DNA of 6,832 nucleotides from Flavobacteriaceae bacterium (lineage in GTDB: Bacteria; Bacteroidota; Bacteroidia; Flavobacteriales; Flavobacteriaceae): contig JAESTN010000087.1 in the NCBI GenBank assembly GCA_016763595.1, positions 1 through 6,832 of the forward strand, read 5' to 3'. Under the pieces are notes generated by a model. The model was not told where the DNA came from and ran no database searches. It saw only the letters and a list, made by a program, of their open reading frames with translations. The translations under genes were made by a program, and so were the position numbers. Positions 1 to 6,158 of the stretch are shown here, one piece after another (position 1 is the first letter of the stretch; each line of letters opens with the position of its first letter).

Positions 1-1
1 A

Positions 2-9
2 TATTTTTG
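2..9 (+). promoter_or_regulatory. Probable -7 promoter element of the VOC gene
   Basis: The bases TATTTTTG match the Bacteroidota -7 consensus TAnnTTTG exactly. Transcription would start a few bases downstream and give a leader of roughly 35 nt before the ATG at 51. The -33 element would lie left of the window edge and cannot be seen, so only half of the promoter is supported. The spacer up to the ATG is A-rich with no Shine-Dalgarno sequence, as is normal for this phylum. Confidence 0.45.
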
Positions 10-50
10 TTGATTTTAAAATTTATGGTAAAAAAAGAAAAACAAATAGC

Positions 51-425
51 ATGAGATTAAATCAATTGACAATTCCGTCTTTGGATCTAGAAAAATCAGT
101 AGCATTTTATATAAAACTCGGGATGCAACTTATTGTAGATGCATTGCCTAGATATGTTCGGTTCGAATTACCAGATGGAGAAGCCACTTTTTCGATTCAT
201 TTAGTAGAAAAATTACCAACAGGTGATGGAATTACCATCTATTTTGAAGATGACAATCTAGATGCCCTAGTAAAACAATTACAAGCAAAAGGAATTTCTT
301 TTACGCAATTACCAGTTGATCAAAGATGGTTGTGGAGAGAAGCACATGTATTAGATCCAGATGGAAATAAAATCATTCTGTTTTTTGGAGGTGATACTCG
401 TAAAAACCCACCGTGGCGAATTTAA
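51..425 (+). CDS. VOC family (glyoxalase/bleomycin-resistance fold) protein
   Basis: A 124-residue cytoplasmic protein with one vicinal-oxygen-chelate module of two beta-alpha-beta-beta-beta repeats. The first repeat opens with LNQLTIPSLDLEKSVAFY (residues 3-20), the family's usual strand then helix. The second carries YFEDDNLDALVKQL (64-77), and the last strand follows the diagnostic DPDGN turn (102-106). The length is normal for a single VOC domain, which usually dimerises. The expected metal ligands are poor: the first-strand His is Gln5, and the Glu usually found just after DPDGN is replaced by Ile (KIILFF). A true glyoxalase I is therefore unlikely, and the substrate is unknown. The tail NPPWRI resembles, from memory, other uncharacterised VOC proteins. 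The start ATG follows an A-rich leader with a promoter-like element upstream. It stands alone on its strand here and converges on the peptidase gene. Family assignment is firm; function is not. Confidence 0.88.
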   Translation: MRLNQLTIPSLDLEKSVAFYIKLGMQLIVDALPRYVRFELPDGEATFSIHLVEKLPTGDGITIYFEDDNLDALVKQLQAKGISFTQLPVDQRWLWREAHVLDPDGNKIILFFGGDTRKNPPWRI

Positions 426-456
426 ATTTTTAGCTGCTAAAATATATAGCAGATTA

Positions 457-503
457 AAACGCATAAAAAAGCACTACAATTTGTAGTGCTTTTTTATGCG
501 TTT
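457..503. terminator. Bidirectional intrinsic terminator, perfect 23-bp palindrome
   Basis: Two 23-base arms (457-479 and 481-503) are exact reverse complements around a single base at 480. The strong core stem is GCACTACAA/TTGTAGTGC (471-479 with 481-489), flanked by six A (465-470) and six T (490-495). Read on either strand it is a hairpin followed by a U-tract. It sits in the 93-bp gap between the convergent VOC and peptidase genes and so would stop both transcripts. In RNA the innermost pairs must open to form a real loop. Confidence 0.93.
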
Positions 504-518
504 ATTGTTTGACTTTTA

Positions 519-2741
519 TCAAATCTTCTTTTCTTGAAAAACCTTTTTCCAGTAGTTGATCATGGTTTGTCGTAAGTGATACGAAGTATTTCCACCTCTT
601 ATTCCGTGGTCTCTATTTGGATAGGCCATCATATCAAACATCTTATTGTGTTTAATTAATTCATTGGCCATTCTTTCAAAACTTTGGTAATGCACATTGT
701 CATCTCCAGTTCCGTGAATGATCATTAAATCGCCTTGTAATTTTTTTGCATGAGTAATTGGAGAACCTTCAATATAATTGGCGTTGTTTTCTTCTAATAA
801 ACCCATATAACGCTCTTGATAAATATTATCATACAAACGTTGGTCAGCTACAAAAGCAACTGCCAAACCAGAAGTATACACATCTGGATATCTGAATAGA
901 CAATTCATGGTCATTTGGCCACCGCCACTCCAACCCCAAATTCCAACCTTATTGGTGTCGATAAACGAGTAGGTTTTAAAGAGTTGTTTTGCCGCTGCCG
1001 CTTGATCATGGGCAGCTAATATTCCGATTTGACCATACACAGATTTACGCCAATCTCTTCCTCTTGGTGTTTTAGTTCCTCTATTATCAATACTCATTAC
1101 AATGTATCCTTGTTGTGCTAAATAGTGATGCCATAAATCTCCACCAGCCCAATTATCTTGAACAGTAGCCCCTGCAGGTTCACCATACACATAAAATACA
1201 ATTGGGTATTTTTTATTCGGATTGAAATCTTTGGGTTTAATCATCCATGCATCAAAAACAGCATCACCAATATCAACCTTTAAAAATTCTTTTGGTGCTA
1301 AATTTAGTTTTGCAACTTTCTGTTTGATTTCAGTGTTCGCTTCTAAAACACGAATGGTTTTATGCCTTTGTAAGTTGATTAAAGAAATGGTATTTGGTGT
1401 GTTTGCATTCTGAAAACCATGAATAGCAAACTTTGCATCCGAAGAGATTTGATATCTATGCTGTCCTGATTGATTCTTTGGACTTACTCTTTCTGGTTTC
1501 GTTTTTCCATTAATTTTACTTCTGTACAAATAACGTTGGGTATAGTTTTCTGGTGAAGCCGTATAATACACATAACCACTTTTTGGATCAATACGATTGA
1601 TACGTACTACATCAATATTTCCGGTAGTAATTGTAGTCATTTTCTTTCCATCTCTAGAGACTTTATATAAATGTAAGTACCCATCTTTTTCGCTAGTCCA
1701 TGTAAAGTATTTTTCATTTTCTAACCACATGATATTGTCATGGATATCTAACCAAGCATCCTCTTTATCAACTAAAATAGTATGTAAAGACATGGTTTTT
1801 GTGTTTCCAACTCTAACCGTATTTGTATTTTGCTTTCTGTTCAATTGTTGAATCATTACCTCGTAGGAATTCGGAATGAAATCCATTCTAGCCAAATAAT
1901 TATTACGTGGGTCACCAGGAATATCGAACCATTTTGTAGTTCCTCCTTTAGCACTAACAACTCCCACTTTAACCGCAGAATTTGTAGTTCCAACTTTTGG
2001 ATAGGGCAACGGAATTGGTTTTGAGTAAATAGAATCTGTATTGTTAATCATATAAAATGTCCCAACACCTTTGGTGTCAGATTGCCAATATGCAATTTGT
2101 GTTCCATCAGGGCTCCATCTAAAACCATCTCTACAAGACAATTCCTCTTCATACACCCAATCAAAAGTTCCGTTAATAATAGCAGCATTGCCATCAAAAG
2201 TAATCTGCGTGCTCTTGCTAGAAGCAATCTCTTCTATATAAATATTATTCTTACTTACAAAACCAACACGAGTTGCATCGGGAGAAAATTTAGCAAACAT
2301 CATTGTAGTGCGTTCAATAGATTTTCCTAGTTGTGTTAACTTTCCAGATTTCATGTCCAACACCCAATAATCTCCACGGGTGTGATACCGCCAAACTTTT
2401 CGAGTATTTGTGAAAATCAGCAACTTTGAATTGTCTGAAGACCATTGGTAATTTGAGATTGACAAGGGTTTAGATTGGCCTTTCGGAATCAATTGTTTAG
2501 CAGAAACTAATACTTTTCTTTTACCAGATTTTGCTTCGTATTTGATAATGTCTCTACCGCCAACAATAGTATTTCTTTCTACAGTAGAATACCCTTTGTT
2601 GTCTTTCATCCACCGAACAGGTCCATAGCCTTTAGAACGATAGGTTCCGTTTTTATAAATATCTTCTAAAGTAAGTGTTTCTTGAGACCAAGTAACAACT
2701 GAAAATAGGATGGCAAAACCGAACAGAATTATTTTTTTCAT
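519..2741 (-). CDS. Secreted dipeptidyl-peptidase IV-like serine peptidase (S9 family)
   Basis: A 740-residue exported prolyl-oligopeptidase-family enzyme, expected to remove N-terminal Xaa-Pro or Xaa-Ala dipeptides from peptides in the periplasm or at the cell surface. Residues 1-19 form a signal peptide (MKK, hydrophobic core, cleavage near WS|QE). Residues about 40-480 are the DPP-IV beta-propeller. They include DWVYEEE (194-200), whose Glu199/Glu200 correspond to the human pair that holds the substrate N-terminus, and Arg118 in WRYH, matching human Arg125. The C-terminal alpha/beta-hydrolase has Tyr519 (oxyanion hole), nucleophile Ser605 in GWSGGG, Asp680 in HGTGDDNVH and His712 in DHG. 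The Ser-Asp-His spacing (75 and 32) is close to human DPP-IV (78 and 32). The nucleophile elbow has Gly where human DPP-IV has Tyr (GWSYGG). Length is usual for bacterial DPP-IV. No anchor or T9SS C-terminal domain is visible. It is single-gene, divergent from the serine lyase. Exact dipeptide preference is inferred; a related DPP paralogue is possible. Confidence 0.95.
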   Translation of the reverse strand: MKKIILFGFAILFSVVTWSQETLTLEDIYKNGTYRSKGYGPVRWMKDNKGYSTVERNTIVGGRDIIKYEAKSGKRKVLVSAKQLIPKGQSKPLSISNYQWSSDNSKLLIFTNTRKVWRYHTRGDYWVLDMKSGKLTQLGKSIERTTMMFAKFSPDATRVGFVSKNNIYIEEIASSKSTQITFDGNAAIINGTFDWVYEEELSCRDGFRWSPDGTQIAYWQSDTKGVGTFYMINNTDSIYSKPIPLPYPKVGTTNSAVKVGVVSAKGGTTKWFDIPGDPRNNYLARMDFIPNSYEVMIQQLNRKQNTNTVRVGNTKTMSLHTILVDKEDAWLDIHDNIMWLENEKYFTWTSEKDGYLHLYKVSRDGKKMTTITTGNIDVVRINRIDPKSGYVYYTASPENYTQRYLYRSKINGKTKPERVSPKNQSGQHRYQISSDAKFAIHGFQNANTPNTISLINLQRHKTIRVLEANTEIKQKVAKLNLAPKEFLKVDIGDAVFDAWMIKPKDFNPNKKYPIVFYVYGEPAGATVQDNWAGGDLWHHYLAQQGYIVMSIDNRGTKTPRGRDWRKSVYGQIGILAAHDQAAAAKQLFKTYSFIDTNKVGIWGWSGGGQMTMNCLFRYPDVYTSGLAVAFVADQRLYDNIYQERYMGLLEENNANYIEGSPITHAKKLQGDLMIIHGTGDDNVHYQSFERMANELIKHNKMFDMMAYPNRDHGIRGGNTSYHLRQTMINYWKKVFQEKKI

Positions 2742-2832
2742 GAATAAAAAATTAGTTAAGTATGCAATTTACTCATTTCTGATTGTACATTTTATCCAAG
2801 TATTGATGCTATTTAATCCTGTTAAAAAAGGC

Positions 2833-2840
2833 TATATTTG
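2833..2840 (+). promoter_or_regulatory. Promoter -7 element for the serine ammonia-lyase gene
   Basis: TATATTTG is an exact match to the Bacteroidota -7 consensus TAnnTTTG. It lies 29 bp before the ATG at 2870, which predicts a short leader of about 20-25 nt. A possible -33 element is TTTA at 2812-2815, 17 bp upstream, one base off TTTG. No comparably good element was found on the minus strand for the divergent peptidase gene. Confidence 0.6.
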
Positions 2841-2869
2841 TGAAGTAAGTATCTTAAAATCTTTTGATT

Positions 2870-4450
2870 ATGGCAAATTACCCAAGTATTTTTAATGATG
2901 TTATTGGTCCTGTAATGCGTGGGCCATCTAGTTCACATTGTGCGGCCTCTTTAAGAATTGGTAGAATTTGTAGAGATTTAATGGATGCTGAATTGACAGA
3001 TGTTTTAATTGAATTTGATCCAAATGGTTCGTTGGCAACAACACATGAAAGTCAAGGTTCTGATATGGGACTTTTTGGCGGTTTTTTAGGTTGGGAAGCT
3101 TATGATGAACGATTAGTTACCGCTGTAGATGAAATAAAAGCAGCACGAATTAATGTAGATATTGAGATACTTGATATAAGTGCAACACATCCAAACACGT
3201 ATAAATTAACCTTAAGAAATACAAAAGAATCACATGAGTTAACTGCAATTTCTATTGGTGGTGGAATGATAGATGTAATTAAGATTGATGGAAATGAAGT
3301 TACCATGGAAGGCGATTATTTTGAAACCATCATTTACTGTTCAGAACAAGGAAGTATCCCTAAATTCATTGAAAAATTCATACCTAATGAATCTGTGAAA
3401 TTTTTAGATGGAGAGATTAAATTTTTTCAAATAAAATCAACTGCTCTTCCAATTGATGATGTACAGCAAATGCTTACTGATCTAAAAGAAGTACACGCAG
3501 TAAAATATATTTCAGCAGTATTGCCAGTATTGTCAAGAAACGAATTGAAAGTTCCTTTTAATACTTGTGATGGAATGTTAGCCTATAATGCTGATAAGAA
3601 TTTAGAATTGTGGGAACTGGCTGTGCATTACGAAAGTGCAAGAGGAAATATTTCTTATGATGCCGTTTTTTCTAAAATGGGAGAGATTGTAGATATTATG
3701 GAGTCTTCAATTCAAAGCGGATTGAAAGGAACCGAATTTAAAGATCGAATTTTAGGAGCGCAATCTGTTGTATTTAAAGAAAAGTTAGAATCAAATAATT
3801 TATTGAAAGGCGATATGATGAATACCATCATTATGTTTGTTTCCTCCATGATGGAAGTAAAAAGTTCTATGGGTATTATTGTTGCAGCACCAACAGCAGG
3901 CTCTTGTGGGGCCTTGCCTGGGGCTATAATTGGTGCAGCTTCAACGTTGGATTTATCAAGAGAAGAAACTATAAAAGCGATGTTGGCGGCTTCTATGATT
4001 GGCGTTTTTATTGCTGCACATGCAACTTTTGCGGCAGAAGTTGGCGGTTGTCAGGCAGAATGTGGCTCTGGAGCAGGAATGGCTGCAGCAGCATTGGTAT
4101 TTATGGCAAACGGAAGTTTACAGCAATCTTTATCTGCCGCGTCAATTGCCTTACAAAATTCATTAGGAATGATCTGTGATCCAATTGCCAATAGAGTAGA
4201 AGCACCATGTTTAGGGAAAAATGTATTGGCAGCAACCAATGCATTGTCTTGTGCAAATATGGCATTGGCAAATTATGATCATTTAATTCCACTAGATGAA
4301 GTGATTGATACGATGGACAAAGTAGGGAAAGCTATTGATGCTGATTTACGTTGTACAGCTTTGGGAGGTTTATCAATTACAAAAACAGCCAAAGAAATTG
4401 AAGCAAAATTAGGAGAAGTAAATTCTGGATTTGCTTTTAAAAGTTGTTAG
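2870..4450 (+). CDS. sdaA: L-serine ammonia-lyase, iron-sulfur type, fused beta-alpha chain
   Basis: L-serine dehydratase (serine to pyruvate plus ammonia) using a [4Fe-4S] cluster, cytoplasmic, 526 residues from the ATG. An in-frame TTG at 2864 would add two residues, but the ATG fits better. The N-terminal SDH-beta domain has the signature RGPSSSH (17-23) and SIGGGMID (128-134). Residues about 150-220 look like a diverged ACT-like beta-alpha module (inference). The SDH-alpha domain runs from about 255 to the end with AAPTAGSCG (339-347), GGCQAEC (392-398), ICDP (435-438) and APC (445-447). Cys394, Cys436 and Cys447 keep the 42- and 11-residue spacing of the cluster-binding cysteines recalled for the Legionella enzyme (343, 385, 396). 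The sequence is closer to the Bacillus two-subunit SdaAB/SdaAA pair, here in one chain, than to the roughly 454-residue E. coli SdaA. The last residue is also Cys. Its own promoter lies just upstream, and it converges on the hydroxylase gene. Confidence 0.95.
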   Translation: MANYPSIFNDVIGPVMRGPSSSHCAASLRIGRICRDLMDAELTDVLIEFDPNGSLATTHESQGSDMGLFGGFLGWEAYDERLVTAVDEIKAARINVDIEILDISATHPNTYKLTLRNTKESHELTAISIGGGMIDVIKIDGNEVTMEGDYFETIIYCSEQGSIPKFIEKFIPNESVKFLDGEIKFFQIKSTALPIDDVQQMLTDLKEVHAVKYISAVLPVLSRNELKVPFNTCDGMLAYNADKNLELWELAVHYESARGNISYDAVFSKMGEIVDIMESSIQSGLKGTEFKDRILGAQSVVFKEKLESNNLLKGDMMNTIIMFVSSMMEVKSSMGIIVAAPTAGSCGALPGAIIGAASTLDLSREETIKAMLAASMIGVFIAAHATFAAEVGGCQAECGSGAGMAAAALVFMANGSLQQSLSAASIALQNSLGMICDPIANRVEAPCLGKNVLAATNALSCANMALANYDHLIPLDEVIDTMDKVGKAIDADLRCTALGGLSITKTAKEIEAKLGEVNSGFAFKSC

Positions 4451-4480
4451 GCAAAAGGCAAAATAAAAAGAGAATATTTT

Positions 4481-5068
4481 TTATTGACTTTCTGCAATTA
4501 GATTACGAATCCAATCATTCGGAATCATGTCTATCGTTAAGTTTACCCGTTCTGTATTTCCATTATTGATAACTCTATGAGGATCAGATAAACGCATATA
4601 CCAACATTGGCCTGGTTTCATATCAACAATAGTATTATTCAAATAAAACTCGATCTGCTCTTTGTTTAAAACTGGAATTGTCAATCTAATCACAGATTTT
4701 TCAATTTCCAAACCTAAGGTAACATCTCTATGCTCTTTAACTACCGAGTTAGGTGCTAAGCGTAACAAACGAACTAAGGTCACTTTTGTATGCTCTTGAA
4801 ACTGTGCTACAATACTTTTTATGTATGGCGAAATTTCTAATTCTTTTGTGTGTAGCCAATCACACCAAGAGCCATCAGCATAATCTTCAGCTGGTGGAGG
4901 AAATGGAATGGCAGCATCAACTAAATGAGATGGAGACCTCAACGGAATTACATTGTAGTATTCGAATCCGCCTAATTTTAATGCTTCAAATTCTGCTAGC
5001 ATTTTTTCTGCATCAAATGTAAATGGCAATTGAATTCGATCTTTATATTGTGTTGCTGTTTGTGTCAT
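4481..5068 (-). CDS. Aspartyl/asparaginyl beta-hydroxylase-family 2-oxoglutarate oxygenase
   Basis: A 195-residue Fe(II)/2-oxoglutarate dioxygenase with a cupin (double-stranded beta-helix) core, predicted cytoplasmic with no signal peptide or membrane segment. The iron triad is His113-x-Asp115 (EHRD) and His164 (SDPHRV). Arg174, ten residues after the distal His, should bind the 2-oxoglutarate carboxylate; this is the same His-to-Arg spacing as in mammalian AspH (H725/R735). Arg128 may match AspH Arg688. The strand DMKPGQCWYMRLSDPH (149-164) also resembles bacterial L-proline 3-hydroxylase, so a free amino acid or a peptide could be the substrate. The length is typical of stand-alone bacterial members. 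It starts 11 bp after the stop of the GH18-like gene on the same strand, so the two are probably co-transcribed. It converges on the serine lyase, only 30 bp away. Family is confident, substrate unknown. Confidence 0.87.
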   Translation of the reverse strand: MTQTATQYKDRIQLPFTFDAEKMLAEFEALKLGGFEYYNVIPLRSPSHLVDAAIPFPPPAEDYADGSWCDWLHTKELEISPYIKSIVAQFQEHTKVTLVRLLRLAPNSVVKEHRDVTLGLEIEKSVIRLTIPVLNKEQIEFYLNNTIVDMKPGQCWYMRLSDPHRVINNGNTERVNLTIDMIPNDWIRNLIAESQ

Positions 5069-5079
5069 ATGTGTGAAAT

Positions 5080-5994
5080 TTATGAGAAAGCATTTTTAAT
5101 TGCTTGTACATATTCAATTTGTGTTATTGTACCACAAGGATTAGGGTCAGGGTTCATAGTTTGCTCATGTGAATAATCTTCAATCTGGTCTATTGTCCAA
5201 AGAAAAGCACCTCCAATTGATGGCTCTCCTTTAAAACCGGCTAAATGTGTTTGCATAGCTGGCGGGCAATTTCCAACCCATTGAGCCCTGTTTTTATTAT
5301 AATTTCTACTCCAATCACCTGCCCAAATAAATCCATCTGTATTAAATGATGGAATTGCTTTTTTAATTGCTTTAGCCCAGTCTTTAGGATTATTTGACCC
5401 TCCACCATCATAACATTGTAAATTCCATCTCAATACTTTACCTGGATTGGACTTTTCTAAGCTAGCCAAAGAACCAGTCCAAAAGTCAATTTCATTAGGA
5501 GCGTAAGGGCAAAAAGTGATTTCAAAACCTATAGTAATTAATAGTTGACAAAAAGCAACAAAAGAATCTTGGTTATATTCATCTTCACAATCCATATCTA
5601 TGATATCAATCATTGGAAATGTCTTTTTAAATGTTTTAAAGTTGCTTTCTAAATTTGTGCCTGAAAAAGACTTACCATTGTTATTGTAAATGTTTTTAAT
5701 ATTATTAAAGTCACCTACACCTCCACCTCCAAAAGAGGCTATTAGGGTTTTTACATCACCGCCAGTCAATAATGTGGTTAACTGGGGAGCCCAATTTTTA
5801 TTTCCAAAATATCCTTTTTCTTTACTGATAATCTGTTCGTTATTGAAGCCGATTTCTCCCGAAGTACTAATGTGATATAAACCAATTAGGATCGTGTCCC
5901 AACCTGCCTTCTGAATTGTAGAAGTGTGTTTCTGTAAATTAGGTGGATATAAAATACCTTCACCATAAGCCCCAATTTTTAAAGAAGTCGACAT
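5080..5994 (-). CDS. GH18-like (chitinase-fold) TIM-barrel protein without signal peptide
   Basis: A 304-residue single-domain protein that I read as glycoside hydrolase family 18. The catalytic-strand motif DxxDxDxE is intact (Asp130, Asp133, Asp135, Glu137; Glu137 would be the acid). Upstream, LIASFGGGGVGDF (84-96) matches the beta3 SxGG strand, as in plant class III chitinases such as hevamine. CPYAPNE (162-168), NLQCYD (191-196, Tyr195 as the substrate-assisting Tyr) and GGAFLWTID (261-269, Trp266 at the barrel floor) fit beta5, beta6 and beta8. Expected chemistry is cleavage of GlcNAc-containing glycans by substrate-assisted retention. Two oddities stand out: Cys136 sits where an aromatic or aliphatic residue is usual, and there is no signal peptide, lipobox or T9SS tail. 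An in-frame TAA 12 bases before the ATG excludes an N-terminal extension. It is the first gene of a probable two-gene operon with the hydroxylase. The motif order supports GH18; activity on chitin is inference. Confidence 0.78.
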   Translation of the reverse strand: MSTSLKIGAYGEGILYPPNLQKHTSTIQKAGWDTILIGLYHISTSGEIGFNNEQIISKEKGYFGNKNWAPQLTTLLTGGDVKTLIASFGGGGVGDFNNIKNIYNNNGKSFSGTNLESNFKTFKKTFPMIDIIDMDCEDEYNQDSFVAFCQLLITIGFEITFCPYAPNEIDFWTGSLASLEKSNPGKVLRWNLQCYDGGGSNNPKDWAKAIKKAIPSFNTDGFIWAGDWSRNYNKNRAQWVGNCPPAMQTHLAGFKGEPSIGGAFLWTIDQIEDYSHEQTMNPDPNPCGTITQIEYVQAIKNAFS

Positions 5995-6158
5995 AATTTT
6001 AATTTAAATTTTGTGAATTAGAATGTTCATTTTTGATTTTTATAAATGTAAGAAATTATAAATCAAAAAAGCTTAAGTTCCTTTTGTGCAAAGGGAAAAC
6101 AGGTGTTTATACCTATTGAAAAGAAGGAGGTGAATTGTCTAGAATGGGGTATTAAACC
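5995..6158. other. Non-coding spacer between radical SAM and GH18-like genes
   Basis: A 164-bp AT-rich gap between two genes on the minus strand. No ORF, tRNA or strong hairpin is visible. A minor inverted repeat AGGT/ACCT (6101-6114) followed on the minus strand by four T could be a weak terminator for the radical SAM gene. The left part holds a degenerate promoter for the GH18-like gene. The gap suggests the two genes are separately transcribed. Confidence 0.5.
6043..6050 (-). promoter_or_regulatory. Weak candidate -7 element for the GH18-like/hydroxylase operon
   Basis: On the minus strand these bases read TACATTTA, one mismatch from the Bacteroidota TAnnTTTG, 48 bp before the ATG at 5994. 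The nearest TTTG upstream (6064-6067) is only 13 bp away, shorter than the usual -33/-7 spacing. It is the best candidate in the spacer but not compelling. Confidence 0.25.

Noticed and set aside
434..452. Small hairpin CTGCTA/TAGCAG just after the VOC stop
   Set aside because: It has six base pairs and no T-run on either side; the palindrome at 457-503 already explains termination.
1597..1851. Plus-strand open frames inside the peptidase gene, and similar frames inside the other genes
   Set aside because: They lie wholly in convincing genes, have no family motifs, and read like antisense translations with low-complexity Ser/Phe/Ile content.
2864..2869. TTG start two codons before the serine lyase ATG
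   Set aside because: The ATG at 2870 is the stronger start codon and gives the expected N-terminus near the GPSSSH domain.
4462..4485. AT-only inverted repeat AATAAAAA/TTTTTATT between the serine lyase and hydroxylase stops
   Set aside because: It has an 8-base stem with no G or C and an 8-base loop, overlaps the hydroxylase stop codon, and is too weak to call a terminator.
6101..6114. AGGT/ACCT hairpin as terminator of the radical SAM gene
   Set aside because: The stem is only four base pairs and the T-run is short; noted in the spacer entry but not called.
6124..6155. Strong Shine-Dalgarno-like AAGGAGGTG followed by ATG GGG TAT TAA on the plus strand
   Set aside because: It leads to only three codons with poor spacing, lies downstream of a minus-strand gene, and Flavobacteria rarely use Shine-Dalgarno sequences. 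Likely chance.
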